Below are positions 1 through 10,759 of a DNA stretch of 64,000 nucleotides, in pieces. Both the position numbers and the translations under genes were made by a program. Every line of letters starts with the position of its first letter. Within the stretch, counting starts at the first letter, position 1. Below the pieces are notes generated by a model. It saw only the letters and a program-made list of their open reading frames with translations, did no database searches and was not told the origin of the DNA. Where the stretch lies: the NCBI GenBank assembly GCA_917880885.1, contig OU862909.1, forward strand, positions 28,950,851 to 29,014,850, given 5' to 3'. The stretch is from Limnephilus marmoratus. Lineage: Eukaryota > Arthropoda > Insecta > Trichoptera > Limnephilidae.

Positions 1-178
1 GTGTGTCCTGGTCATCCACCTCCAAGACCGAGACAAACCTTATCCCATGAACCCAGGCACCCCTGCTAAATCACCAAACGTAGCGAACCACTTGGGGTGA
101 CCTATGGCAGAGGTGTTGGTTATCCAATAAAGGTTCCCGGGGCGGCGGTACCCATTTCCGCCTCCCAAATTGAAAATC
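1..178 (-). repeat. Dispersed family A copy, cut by window start
   Basis: One of nine copies of a ~450-bp non-coding repeat, called family A here. This copy holds only its minus-strand 5' part, recognised by the block ending CGCCTCCCAAATTG near 160-173 and the phrase GAACCACTTGGGGTGA near 86-101. Both recur at 18824-19323, 25150-25503 and 27588-28066. No coding potential is seen. Confidence 0.75.
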
Positions 179-385
179 GCCTCACATATTTAGTTCTTGC
201 AGTAGCTTAGCGGGTAATAAATTCCAATTGTATGTAATTTTTATACAATAATAAAAATAAATAAATAAAATAAATACTGCGGATTGCGACAAATAAAATA
301 ATACATTGAATTAGCTAATATAGGAGAGGAAAGATTGTGAAGAGGCCACAGACTCACCTGATCTCTTATTTGATCTTCCAGGGGT

Positions 386-616
386 CCTAGCATGGTCGAT
401 CGACATAGATTTTATCGAAAATGTCGGTAACTTGTCATCGCTTCCGAGCACGACTGCAGGCCGCTAACGAACAAACAACGGTTCACAACGACTAAGGGTT
501 CCTAATTTATTTCACGTGAACTGTTATTTCTTCGTTAGCGGCCTGCAGTCGTGCTCGGGAGCGATTTTAAGTTACCGATATTTTCGATAAAACCTATATC
601 GATCGACCATGCTAGG
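386..616. mobile_element. MITE with ~110-bp terminal inverted repeats
   Basis: The left arm begins CCTAGCATGGTCGATCG and the right arm ends with its reverse complement. The arms stay nearly identical inward through the ATCGAAAA and GCACGACTGCAGGCCGC blocks, leaving a short AT-rich loop near 470-525. There is no open frame, so it is a non-autonomous DNA element. Superfamily and target duplication could not be fixed because the flanks on both sides are G/C palindromic. Confidence 0.8.
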
Positions 617-960
617 GGCCTGGTCTCTTCAGCCGATTTGTAATCGACTTTTATCCTGAACCATATTTTTTTAACGTGTCTCATTTTGAGAAAACGACAA
701 TAATTACGAATTTATGCAAAACGCTTTTTTAAATCATGTCACCAAAATACACTTAGTCATTTTTTCCGCGGTACTCTTGAGGTGAGCGTGTCAATAAATA
801 TTCATATTTTTTGAAAGAAAGTTTTTACTGGTTTGTATAGAATCAAAATGCAGGTATATTTTTACCGGTCATTATTTGGATTATTTCATTCGTAAGCGGT
901 GTTGGAGTTTTTCTGTGTCGTACCTACTCTAGGTAATATGCAAGCTTGTTGTGCAGATTG

Positions 961-1383
961 TATATGTTACTGTAAAAGCCCGAACTACGGTAAATCCTAA
1001 GATTTACCAACTCTTTATGGTAAAAGTCCGAACCGTTTTATAATCATCGTTCACCAACCTAACCTAACCTAACCTAACCTAACCTAACCGAACCTAACCT
1101 AACCTAACCTAACCTAACCTAACCTAACCTAACCTAACCTAACCTAACCTAACATGTACTAAATTCTAATGGTAAAATGCCGAAAAATCGTTTATAATAT
1201 ATAAATAAGAAACGATTTTTTCGGGCTTTTACCATTAGAATTTAGTACATGTTAGGTTAGGTTAGGTTAGTGAACGATGATTATAGAACGGTTCGGACTT
1301 TTACCATTAGGAGTTGGTAAATCTTAGGATTTACCGGAAAATCTTAGGATTTACCAATATTCGGGCTATTACGGTTACATATA
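961..1383. mobile_element. Foldback element carrying an AACCT array in one arm
   Basis: The two ends are inverted copies. The left arm runs inward through GTAAAAGCCCGAA, GGTAAATCCTAAG, AAAGTCCGAACCG and CATGTACTAAATTC. The right arm carries the same blocks reversed, down to a ~25-bp AT-rich loop near 1188-1210. Between two of these blocks the left arm holds about 98 bp of AACCT repeats, while the right arm holds fewer than four TTAGG units. The array has therefore expanded or contracted in one arm only. Confidence 0.8.
1056..1153. repeat. Telomere-type (AACCT)n tract, ~19 units
   Basis: AACCT repeats with a single AACCG variant near 1086. The motif equals the arthropod telomere repeat, but here it sits inside a foldback arm and is interstitial. 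Shorter tracts lie at about 10009-10030, 14299-14330, 43180-43197 and 43986-44017. Confidence 0.9.
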
Positions 1384-1652
1384 TAAATTTTTGGGCATAA
1401 TGCCTGTTTTATGTAGGTACTTAAATAAAAATAAATAATCGTGAAAGAAATCTTCTCGAAGGGTGATATTTATAATTTTTATGTATATACGAGTACATGT
1501 TGCTTTACCTGCGTGATGTCTTGACAAGTTCAATTGCAATATCGCCCTACCAGCCGTAACCGTCTTAATGTAGTCACTGACAAGTTGGTAGCAACTTGTG
1601 TTCTGCGTGCCGTAATTAATTTATACGACAAACAACAATCGCAGCTGTTCTA
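1384..1652. other. Intergenic, possible promoter side of exon at 1653
   Basis: AT-rich single-copy-looking sequence. Nothing in it matches the repeat families of this window. It immediately precedes the candidate first exon, but no clear TATA box or initiator can be defended. Confidence 0.3.
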
Positions 1653-1832
1653 ATGGGCGACAAATGGGAACAGATATTCCCAGGCGAGAAACTACCTTAT
1701 AAGGGGGATAATGATTGCAGCATCGTTCCCGGCGCTGGGAGCTTTGAGCTTAAAGGTGCTACTGGTGTTGCTTTGTTGTTTGTCGGCGGCTTTTCGTGTG
1801 AAAATTGTCGCCAAGTTCTTTATTGTCACCAG
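1653..1832 (+). CDS. Candidate first coding exon of an unrecognised host gene
   Basis: An ATG in acceptable context (GTTCTAATGG) opens exactly 60 codons. They end in CACCAG followed by GTTAGT, a good 5' splice site, giving an exon that finishes in phase 0. The peptide starts MGDKWEQIFPGEKLPYKG. It has a small hydrophobic stretch (ATGVALLFVGG, about residues 36-46) followed by a CxxC pair (SCENC). Codon use is less AT-biased than the surroundings. After the donor the frame runs on only into low-quality sequence. I do not recognise a family. The partner exon is not identified, and chance remains possible. Confidence 0.4.
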
Positions 1833-2496
1833 GTTAGTAAACGACACACAGTAAATTCAACTACGAAGTCTACAAAATGCAATTGAAGCAGATAAACTAG
1901 AAGGCTTTTTCTATGGTAGGATAGTAAAAAATTATGTAATATAAAATAGTTTTTTTTTTTTTTAATATTACACAACTTTTTAAATGAAAATGAAAATTTT
2001 ATTTTATTCTGACGAAGAAAACATAGTTTTTGAAACATAATGATAATATTGATTATACGTAGAGGTTTTTACAAAGTTATTTGTTTTATTTAATTAAAAA
2101 TGACACCACAAAGTATATTTGCAAGTTTGAAAAAGTAATATTTATTTATTTATTAATCATTAACGCCCTTATGGGCTTTTACATACATTTACATTTTTAT
2201 GTTTTAGTGCATACAGGTGTGTTTAGAATACAAAGAAAACATAAATAGTTTTTACACATGGTACATAGAAATAAAGCGGGTAAGTAAAAAGTATAGCATT
2301 ATACAACAAAGAGAAAAAAATCAGTTTTATGTGTATATATATACGTATATAACAAATAATAATAATGGTGAGTTTTTAATATGCAATTTATGTGTTGAAT
2401 ACATAGCGAAGTTGATTTTAAACAAAAATACATACTACCGACTTGCACATAAATAGTTTATAAATTTGTTTAGTCCTTTTTTTATGTGAATTCTGA

Positions 2497-2960
2497 ACAA
2501 GAGACCCAACTGTATGTTGTGAGGCTGAAGGTAAGTGGGGAGGGGATGGAGATAAGGATGAGGGGGTTGGTAAGTACTTGGCTATTCCGATCTGCCTAGC
2601 TATTCCGTATTTTTGTGAGATCGTTATTGGATAACGGACGTTATCTTCTGTCAGATTTGTGTGATTTTTACGTCACATATTGTAGTTTAGATCGATTTAA
2701 ACATGAATTCCTGCAAGTACGCATGTTATATACTTATTTAATGTACGTTGTACATAGAAAACGCAAATAACAGCCATAAAAATCACACAAATCTGACAGG
2801 AGATTACCTTACCCGTTATCCTGATCTCACAAAAAATACGGAATCGCTAGGCTGGTCATTAAATGCGGCTAAAGCCATTTCAGGCAACGTTTCATTTCTG
2901 AATGGTGGTCTTATACCAGGGCGATATTGGAAGTATCTTTATTTTAAATAAAAATATGAA
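2497..2960 (-). repeat. SINE-alpha copy interrupted by a MITE
   Basis: On the minus strand this carries the SINE-alpha body also present at 42385-42800 and 35375-35765. Landmarks on the plus strand are TGTGAGGCTGAAGGTA near 2518, CTTGGCTATTCCGATCT near 2578, and, beyond the insertion, GCTAAAGCCATTTCAGGCAA and ACCAGGGCGATA. The continuous family sequence is broken exactly at 2595-2851. The tRNA-like head is not visible here. Confidence 0.7.
2595..2851. mobile_element. 257-bp MITE inserted in SINE-alpha
   Basis: Terminal inverted repeats of ~75 bp start CCTAGCTATTCCGTATTTTT on the left and CCTAGCGATTCCGTATTTTT reversed on the right. CTG flanks both sides (2592-2594, 2852-2854), consistent with a 3-bp target duplication. 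Comparison with uninterrupted SINE-alpha copies, which read GATCTGGTCA or similar here, shows the empty site. There is no coding sequence. Confidence 0.8.
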
Positions 2961-3144
2961 AACACAAATCAATCAAATATAATTTATATATATTTACCTA
3001 AGTGTCTATAAATTATATGCGTAATTCAAGGCTCTGTAGGAAGCTTTAAAAAAGCAGAAGAAGGTGGTTTGAAAGGGAGATTTGTATTTTGTAAGAAATA
3101 CATAAATTAAAAGGCATAATCATTATCATTACATAGTGTAAAAT

Positions 3145-3419
3145 GAAGTCACTCAAAATGTATGTGCGCAATGATCTTTTAAACTACGCAACGGATTTTC
3201 ATGCGGTTTTCACCAATAGATAGAGTGATTCAAGAGGAATGTTTATATGTATAATACATGCTTATTATAGTAGAGAAAAGCTGAGAAACTCAAATATTCA
3301 ATTCAGGCAGCGGACAGCGGGCAGCGGGCAGCAGGCAAGCGGGTGGTGTGGATTTTATAAAGGTTGGGTAATGGCGTTGTGTTTCGTTAACCACAGCAAC
3401 GTGTGGCCGGGTCTGCTAG
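3145..3419 (+). mobile_element. Helitron-type fragment, 3' end with CTAG
   Basis: Ends GTGTGGCCGGGTCTGCTAG followed by T, the CTAG|T end seen reversed at 33155. It contains ACGGATTTTCATGCGGTTTTC, also present in the element at 33155-33750. The 5' boundary is uncertain. Non-coding. Confidence 0.55.
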
Positions 3420-3879
3420 TTGAAAATATTTAGTAAAGCATGACTTTTTCAAAATAGAGCTAAAATCTTTCGACAAATGTTTTAAGTTGCATTTAAAGAA
3501 AAACTGTGAATTGTTTCATAGCCGTAAGAAGCAGGTTAATTAACATATTCAAATGTTTTTTTAATCATTTTCTTATTTTATTTATTTCTATTCTTGAACA
3601 TACACTTTACAGATTACTACATCGGTTTTCATAGATAATAAGCTTAGTAATAAGAAAAAAATGTAATATTGATGATCCGTAACTATATGTAAATAGGTAA
3701 GTAGTAGTATTTTGTGAACACCTCACTAGGCAAAGCTGTGCTGAGTTGTTCTCATGTTTCGGAATAAGTGCTATTCTGTCGACATTAGTAGAAACACCGT
3801 ATCCTCCTTGATATATTTTCTGAGCATACCATTTTGAGGGAATATTATGTTATTACTTTTTCAGCTCAGCAAATGTATT
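3420..3879. other. No feature seen
   Basis: AT-rich intergenic DNA without recognisable genes, inverted repeats or members of the repeat families found elsewhere in the window. Confidence 0.4.
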
Positions 3880-4530
3880 TTTTTTTTTACATTAACTCCA
3901 CACAGGAGGTCCTGGGGAAAATAATTTCCCTCAGGGCCTATGTCATCTGAGATGCTGTGTGGAGGGTCTTTTTGAGGAGAGGACGGAACGAAAATTGGTC
4001 TTGAAGAGACCCATGTTGGAGGAAGGAGGAAACACAGAAGCCGGCAATTCATTCCACAGACGAGCTGTTGACCACAAGAAGGAGTCGAAGAAACGACCCG
4101 TTCTCATGTGACAAATGTCAACCGTGTACAACAAATGTTGGACACGCGTTTGGCGTGTTTCCCGACTGTGCACCGGTGCCGAAGGGATCAATGACGCTAG
4201 TTCCTTGGAGCATCTTCCATTGTAATACCGGTAGAACAAGGGTAGCATTCCCACCAGAGATCTTTAGAGCCTGTGCTCTAAAGATTGCAATCCGTTTGTT
4301 AAGATGGGAAACTCTATCAAACGGACTGCCCATTTCTGCACAGAGTCGAGGGTATTTTTCAGGTATTTAGGAGCTCCAGACCAGAGGTGGCTGCCAAATT
4401 CAACCGTGGGGCGCACTTGTGATTTATACAGGGTTAGCAGTTGTGTACTATTAAAGTGTCTGCGGGCCCTGTGCAGTACGCCCAGTTTTAAGATTATCTT
4501 CAAAAATAACATATAGATATACTTTTTTAA
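3880..4530 (-). pseudogene. Non-LTR retrotransposon RT C-terminus plus 3' UTR
   Basis: Reading right to left, about 4530-4264 encodes a thumb-like RT tail (LGVLHRARRHF, YKSQVRP, HLWSGAPKY, LDSVQKWAVRLI). After a frame break near 4260, 4254-3943 continues with FYRYYNGRCS, TGRFFDSFLWSTARLWNELP and ASVFP, ending in SVLSSKRPSTQHL. This order is typical of the region after the RT domain in jockey/R1-group insect LINEs. The element is 5'-truncated and frameshifted, so dead. Its last ~120 bp, finishing in an oligo-A on the minus strand at ~3878, are shared with the ends of family A repeats, which suggests this LINE family (or a relative) mobilises them. Confidence 0.8.
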
Positions 4531-4559
4531 TGTAGCTATAACTTTTTGTTTATCGGGCG

Positions 4560-4660
4560 CATACGCCGCTTCCAGTAATAATAATAATATGTGGATAACT
4601 TGTATAGCGCCATTTTCGTGAAAAATCACCTCAAGGGCGCTGTACAAACTTATAATACAT
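4560..4660 (-). repeat. LINE/SINE tail of GCGCTATA-(ATT)n type
   Basis: On the minus strand it reads GTACAGCGCCCTTGAGGTGA..GGCGCTATACAAGTTATCCA, followed by ATT repeats. The same block lies at 24030-24115 and, more decayed, at 9575-9640 and 18890-18955. A GCGC..CTTGAG..GCGCTATA-(ATT)n end is known from L2-type LINE 3' tails and the SINEs that borrow them. Confidence 0.6.
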
Positions 4661-4959
4661 TTCTACAATCTTACTTCTAACTACAAACTAGACTAACCAC
4701 TACACTATAACGACTTATGGCTAAAAATTGCACGTTTCGGTTCATCGATCACCGATGCGAAACTATACGTACAATGATTTGACTAATGAACGCGATGTTG
4801 CGTAAAAATGTCCTGTACAGGCAGAAAATATACTTTAAGATACCATAAGGATCATACTTACCTGGGACGTCACTAGAGATTAAAACTGTTATTGTTTATT
4901 TAGGTCCACTTCGCACGCGGAACACATAATTGGGAAGTATAATATATTTAAGATATATG

Positions 4960-5748
4960 CAATGACGTTATATAAATAGACTTGCCATAGTCTCACAAAC
5001 TCAAGATATAATGTAGCAATTAATCAACACTCTTTTGTTTTCAGCGATTTTCAATAATTTCTTAATTCAAAAGTTATTCATGTATGATAAAGATATTAGA
5101 CGCTTAAAGAATATGTGCATATGGACGAAACAAAAGAGAGAACGCGGGCGGCATTTTCGTATTCAAAATTCAAAAGTTCCGTCGAATACTGTCTCAAGGC
5201 CGACTAAAGTAGGAGGCCTGGGCACCAGTCAAATTTTCAAGCTTTAATGAACAACGATAGTTTGCTAATGGCGTCGATTGTTATTGTATTTGTTGTTTCT
5301 GCTGATTTGTATGTTGTTTTAGCGCAGGCAAGTAACTAAAGAATCATTAGATTATTATTATAAAAAGTAAATTTTACTTAGCGACAGCATCGACTTTGTA
5401 ATTTGGCTGTTGCGCATCCAGACCTGTACTTTAGTAGGCCTTGAGTTCTCTAATGACGCATAAAATCTTTGGGCGGAAAGCAATTATATTATTAATAACT
5501 AATTTGCATGTATTTACGAATGAAATGTTATTCCTTCGCTTTTACTACTGTTTACCGTGTAATGGAAACATTTTCTCATCACACAGGAGGGAATTTTGGC
5601 GCTTTTTAATGCAATTTACTTACTGGTAGGACACGACCTTACTCGACGCGTGGCAGTTTAGTACTAAAGTACTAGAAATCGAGTACTGTTCAATTGTCTT
5701 GTTGTTGGCTTCCCACTTTGAGATTTCTACCACGCGTCTACAGTATGA
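4960..5748 (-). pseudogene. THAP-exon repeat, copy 1 (decayed)
   Basis: An inverted, partly diverged copy of 11170-12435. On the minus strand the THAP-like exon lies near 5600-5525. It still reads PSCVMRKCF, but its ATG has become ATT and the splice donor GTAAGT has become GTAAAT, so the exon is inactive. Shared landmarks are the CACGCGTC hairpin near 5648-5742, the THAP exon, the CGTCATTAGAGAA block, and an end near CAGCGATTTTCAATAATTTC around 5043. No Helitron interrupts this copy, so it serves as the empty site for 11430-11873. It may be a duplicated gene fragment or a non-autonomous derivative of a THAP-containing (P-like) transposon. Confidence 0.6.
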
Positions 5749-6003
5749 TATATGTTCTTTAATGAGCGTATTTTAAAAACAAAAGCAAAATTTTATGATG
5801 GGCGGTACAATAGTCCAAGGAGTTGGTCAGAATATTCATCTTCCTAAATGTGATTCATTCCTCGGTAAGAGAAAGATTCATGTGTTAGGATTTGAATAAT
5901 GTTAAACCGATAAAAAAAGCGTGATCAAGGCATTTCATAGGCAAAACAAGAATAATATTTTCAGATAGTTATATTTTATTTAAGGGTATGAGAGCCCAAA
6001 AAG
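5749..6003. other. No feature seen
   Basis: AT-rich sequence between the THAP-exon repeat and a LINE fragment. Nothing supportable. Confidence 0.35.
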
Positions 6004-6243
6004 TTAGGTTTTTAATTTGGACCTAAATTCTGTTGGGCTCGTTATGCATCTTAGTTCCGGAGGGAGTTTATTCCAAGCCTTAGGCCCAGATACTCCGAAA
6101 GCGCGATCTCCAAACTTTGTATTTGGCTTGCGTTTAGGTTCCATTAGTCTGCCTATAACTGATGATGTTGCTGATCTAAGGGTCGACTGCCTCCGACCGG
6201 TATTTTCCGGGACACATAGTTCAGAGATGTAGGGTGGGGCCAT
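6004..6243 (-). pseudogene. LINE RT C-terminal fragment (L2/CR1-like)
   Basis: 79 codons ending in a stop. They contain APPYISELCVPE, RSATSSVIGRLMEPKRK, FGDRAFGVSGPKAWNKLP and FRSKLKT. The order YLSELL..RSA..GDRAF...PK.WN.LP..FK..LK is the familiar extreme C-terminus of L2/CR1-type LINE polymerases. Only this tail survives, as expected for a 5'-truncated insertion. Confidence 0.8.
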
Positions 6244-7204
6244 TTACACCATCCAGCACAATTTGTATTGGATTCTTTCAGGGCACTTGATCCAATGAAG
6301 GTTACGATGGTATTCTAAAATATGTGAATATTTAGAGAGCTTCGAATTTAGTGACGTCAGAGCCGTAAGTTTTAAATTTTTAATTTTTAAAACTTAATCT
6401 CTCTGACCCATCGTCAATCGTCAGTTCTTACATGACTTTTTGGAGTTGAAAGTTGATTTTTACTATATAAAAATAAACAAAAACAACATTACTAAAGTTG
6501 ATTACGTATAGTTTATTGGAGACACTATTGAAATATTATAATGAATGTGATTTCATTGTTTTAATCTATTTTAATAGACAATTCAGACTGATTTCTGATC
6601 TCAAGTGATTTTTGCCAAAAATTATTGTATACCTAATATCCAAATTGTCAAATATAAGTTACTTAACACTAAAAAAAGTATTTTATTTTATTTATATTGT
6701 CCAATAAATAATAATTTGTATTTTAAAATTTTCACGGATATCTAATATATAAATATTTAAAGAGACAGGCTGTCCAGGCCCCCACGCCAGAGTGTATATG
6801 TTAAAAAAAAATCACGTCAGCAGTTAAAGGTTAATAAAATGTTTCGATAGAAGGTTGCTGAAACACGGACGAAACCGGGTACTAGCATTGGTAATAATTC
6901 ATAAAAGCTACGCAAGCAAATGTAACTGAATACCACTGAGGAGAGAATGTTTTCCAGAATCATCTTGTTGACATGAAATATGTGCGTAGATAATTTTCGG
7001 AGCCAAGTTTTCAGCACTAATATACTCCATCCCACCGCCAACTCCGTTTGCGGATTACTAAAACTCTAAAACATATCTTGATATATTTGTCAATGTTATT
7101 AAGAGAATTTATCATTGTCACAAACCAACAGGTAATAAGGAACATGAACGAGAAGAGAGCGCTCGAGAAAACCGGCATACCTGGGACACTTTAATTATTT
7201 ATTT
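6244..7204. other. AT-rich stretch, no feature seen
   Basis: Includes short AT-rich inverted motifs, such as AAATTTTTAATTTTTAAA near 6372, but no gene, terminal repeats or family member that I can defend. Confidence 0.35.
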
Positions 7205-7480
7205 ATTTTTATGTGAGGTCCCTACTGTTCATATTCTTCGTTGCCAGTGGGTCTATGGCATCCGCAATTGGGGTAATGATATTTGTTTAAAAGAAACGTT
7301 TTTAGTGATGATGTAAATTTGAGTTTATCGTTTATTTGTTTAATGTTACGTGGAAGGTTGTTGCATACTTCAATGGCCAAGTAGTAGGGTCGTTTTTGAA
7401 GAATATAGTTTTGTTGGCCTTTGGTATTAATAAATTTTCTGTGAACCTTGTAGCGTATTTAAGTGTCGAGTTTTTTTTGT
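7205..7480 (-). pseudogene. Frameshifted LINE RT C-terminus
   Basis: The minus strand reads TRFTENLLIPKANKTIFFK, then after a one-base frame change KRPYYLAIEVCNNLPRNIK and FTSSLKTFLLNKYHY, followed by a stop. The pattern RF..NL..P...T...K...Y.A...NNLP..IK...S...FK..LK is the conserved end of jockey/CR1-group polymerases. Because of the frameshift no single open frame shows it. Confidence 0.7.
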
Positions 7481-7533
7481 GGGAACTTTTTAGGAGAAGA
7501 TCGAACTAACATGCATAGCTCCATTATTATATA

Positions 7534-7952
7534 CTAGCTTTTTCCCGCGGCTTCGCTCGCATGGTATTAGGGGGGTTTCGACTCCGCCTCCTCCACCTCC
7601 CCCCCCCCCACTCTCCCCTCCCCACCCCCCCTCTCCCGCACCCACTCCCACCTCCCTTCCCCGCTTCCTCCCACCCTCCCCCCTCCCGCATTTATTGGAA
7701 GTACTCCTCTAATAATTTGAATCGAATAAAGAATTGTAGATATCTCACTAATCGTGCCACCTATCGCAATTTTTTATACAAATTTCATAATGCCAGAACT
7801 CTAAACAATAGCCTATATCTTATTCTGATGTATGAGCTATATTATTGCAAAGTTTCATTAAAATCCATTTAGAAGTTTTTGCGTGAAAGAGTAACAAACG
7901 TACATCCATACATACATCCATACAAACTTTCGACTTTAAAGTAATAGTGGGA
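7534..7952 (-). mobile_element. Non-autonomous Helitron
   Basis: The reverse-strand 3' end lies at 7534 (A|CTAGCTTTTTCCCGCGG...), including a GC-rich hairpin GCGGCTTCGCTCGC. The 5' TC end lies at 7952 (..GTAATAGTGGGA|T). Insertion lies between A and T, as Helitrons do. The interior has a C-rich tract (7593-7690) and the phrase GTGAAAGAGTAACAAACGTA near the 5' end. The same architecture recurs at 11430-11873. Non-coding; a 103-codon frame across the C-rich tract is incidental. Confidence 0.8.
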
Positions 7953-8559
7953 TATGTCATGTACCTTCGAGTAATATGGCATATGTCAAATATTATCACG
8001 TAAGTATTATGGCAAAAAATATTATATCACGTAATTTGGCATACCTACTGGAATGTTTACTATCCCCCAGTCCTGCTGGATTGAAAACTTAATAAAAAAA
8101 ATAATAAAAGGGAAAATATATGTTTCAAACAGGTCGAGAATTGCTGAAATTGGGCGATTTCCACCAAATCTTTATTGATTATTTAATTTGTACGTCCGTC
8201 GCTTCTTGCAGCCACTATTTAACGCTTTGATTTGATTGTATTAATCTTTAATCTATTAGCGGACCGGCACAAGCACAATTCCAATACCGCGGTTGTTATC
8301 GCCGCTGCAATCTAATTCCGACACCGCTGCGGCCATCTCGGAATAAGTTGGCAGCGGCAACAGATTTGCAACTGTTTTTAACTCCCGCGGCAACTTCCTC
8401 ATTATTGTGTTTATTCAATTATTCGGTGGTTATGTCTATACTATAATTTATTCACCTTGTAATTTTGTCTGTCCCACTACGCTCGATCTCGCAGACGAAA
8501 CATTTTACGAATATAGGAATTAGTATTTTTATGCAACATTTTGTTACAACTTTCTAGGA
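7953..8559. other. Unassigned, with a GC-enriched patch at ~8255-8400
   Basis: No open frame or repeat signature. The patch around 8255-8400 (ACCGCGGTTGTTATCGCCGC and following) is richer in GC than its surroundings and matches no other sequence here. It could be conserved non-coding DNA, but nothing shows that directly. Confidence 0.25.
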
Positions 8560-8770
8560 CAAGGCTTCCTTTTGAAAAGAAAACTTCTTTAGCATTAATT
8601 GTTGTGATTTGAAACTCGATGAAACGAAAATAGCGACACTAAAATGATACAAACACATACCATCTGATGATATAGTATAATCCGTCTCCTCTTTGTGCGG
8701 TGCTTCCTAGTCTTCCCACTCCTGTCTATTTTAGTTTTTTGAATTGCACACTCTGATTTTTTTAAGCTTT
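8560..8770 (+). repeat. Dispersed family delta, copy 1
   Basis: Shares AAACTCGATGAAACGAAAA, GAGACAAACACATA-like, TCTCCTCTTTGTGCGGTGCTT and TGCACACTCTGATTTTTTTA blocks in the same order with 10240-10480 and, reversed, with 44810-45395. Unknown class. Ends lack inverted repeats. Confidence 0.6.
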
Positions 8771-10239
8771 CGGCACCCTTTTTATTCCGATCTATGATTT
8801 ATTCAAGTCTCCATTGGAATAAAAATTAGAATTTATTACGCGTAAACTTTTTCATAACTCATAGATATTCCTCATTACTTACCACTAACAGCAGGGGGCA
8901 GTAATCTTAACAATGTGTGTTTTTAAATGTAATAAGTATGTTACTCTAACCACTGGGTCATAATAATAATAATAATAATAATATAAGTTTATTCCAGAAG
9001 GTATGCAGGGGAAGTGCAATGCAATACATTCCATAATGTAAAATAACAAAAAAAGATAAATAATAAGTTAAGGTAAAAAGTAAATAACAACACATAAATT
9101 AAATAACATAATCGAATAAGCATGAAAAATGAAACTGAGAAAAAAAAATGTATGTATCAAACACTAAAACGAATGTAAATAGCCGTTTACGGGGGGTATT
9201 TCATCGTCTCCCGCCTCCAGAGGGTCATCAGGGGAGATTCCATCCAGGCAGTCATGGCGGTGATGATCGCATTCTTCGAATGGAATAAATATAGTTTTAT
9301 GTCACTAGTCGCTGGTTGTAAGTCTATGTAAGTGATAGTGTAGGTATAGGTTAAATGTCGACGGTCCCGAAGAACAACGTCGGTTCTGCTAAAAATTGAA
9401 AATCGTTCTTTTGGCTTATTTTGTAGATTTAAAAGTCCGTATTTTCGGAATTTTTAATGAAATGCCAAATATAAAAAAAAAAAAACACTATCCTTCTAGA
9501 TCTCAAAAACAGTCAAAATTCAGAAACTCCGAAAGTAAAAAGAAAATCCGTCATTCTTCTTTGGGACCGTCGATGTGTAAATGAAGCTGTGAAGCACCTT
9601 TCTCACGAAAACGGCGCTATAGAAATGATCCAAACATTAAATTGTGCCTCCCAAATTGAAAATTAGGGTTTCAAACCGTTCAAATTAGTCTTCCGTCAGA
9701 ATTAGATAAATAAGTATTAATTATACAAAAATCTATACGTTTTAAGTGTGATACAAAATACGGTCAACGCCGGGTGCGAATGCTGGTCTGAAATAGAAAT
9801 GCATTGTTAGTGCTGATAGTATTTCTAACTTAAGCTTTGAAGATGTGACGAATTTATACATACGATTTTCTAATTGGAGACACTTTCGCTATTTTATACT
9901 GCATGATTTCCCGGTGTTTGGAACCAGGAATCAAAAGCAGACAAAACCGTTAATATAAGGAGGCTTACCTAACACTTTATCTTACATGCTAATATACTTT
10001 TTCTTACTTACCTAACCTAACCTAACACTTTATCGCAGGGTGATTTTTTCGTACAACAACAAAAAACTGTAGATAAGTCGAAAGAACTGTTGAATTCGAG
10101 TCCGTAAGTTCATTAGTATATTACATGGAAACGTAATACTTACCTATTGGTTAGACAAATTGATGCCAACCTTCAGCTTTCCCTTTATTCCCCCTTCAAG
10201 ATCTTTCCCTGATAATATTCCCTACGTAATTTTTCCGGG
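8771..10239. other. Mostly unassigned intergenic DNA
   Basis: Holds an (ATA/TAA)n microsatellite at 8960-8983, a decayed GCGCTATA-type tail at ~9575-9640 fused to the family A end motif CCTCCCAAATTGAAAAT at 9649-9665, and a short AACCT tract at ~10009-10030. No gene seen. Confidence 0.4.
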
Positions 10240-10480
10240 TTGGAATTCGATGAAACGAAAAAGAGACATTAAAAAGAGACAAACACATATATACCTAGGA
10301 TTTAGCCTGTGAGAGAATGAGATAGTATAATCGGTCTCCTCTTTGTGCAGTGCTTCGTAGCCTATCAGTCTCCTCTTTGTACGGTGCCTCTTAGCCTCCC
10401 TACTCTTGTCTACCTTAGTTTTCTGAAGGCTTCAATTCTACCGCGCTTTAATTGCACATTCTGATATATTTTTTTTATTT
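10240..10480 (+). repeat. Dispersed family delta, copy 2
   Basis: Same block order as 8560-8770. Here the TCTCCTCTTTGTGC/ACGGTGC segment is duplicated (10337 and 10370). It ends GCACATTCTGATATATTTTTT. Non-coding. Confidence 0.6.
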
Positions 10481-10759
10481 TGTTCGTATAAAATTCGACA
10501 ATAATAGGTGTTCAAAGGGCTGCACGTGTCCTTAGAAACTTTTGTAAAATATGTAACCAATTGACGGAGCACAGCGAAGTCCGGTTTTAACTCGACCATT
10601 TAGCATTTCTTCTGTCTGTAAATTTCTTTGTTACCTTCCGGTTCCGGTTATTAATGGTAGATTATATACCATTTTTATAAAAAAAACATATAAACACATT
10701 ATCTGGTAAGACGGTATAATTAACAAAAATATCAATTTGCAAAAAAGCAAGTAGGTATC

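Noticed and set aside
1056..1153. Chromosome end (true telomere)
   Set aside because: Interstitial, under 100 bp, flanked by inverted element arms and ordinary sequence on both sides.
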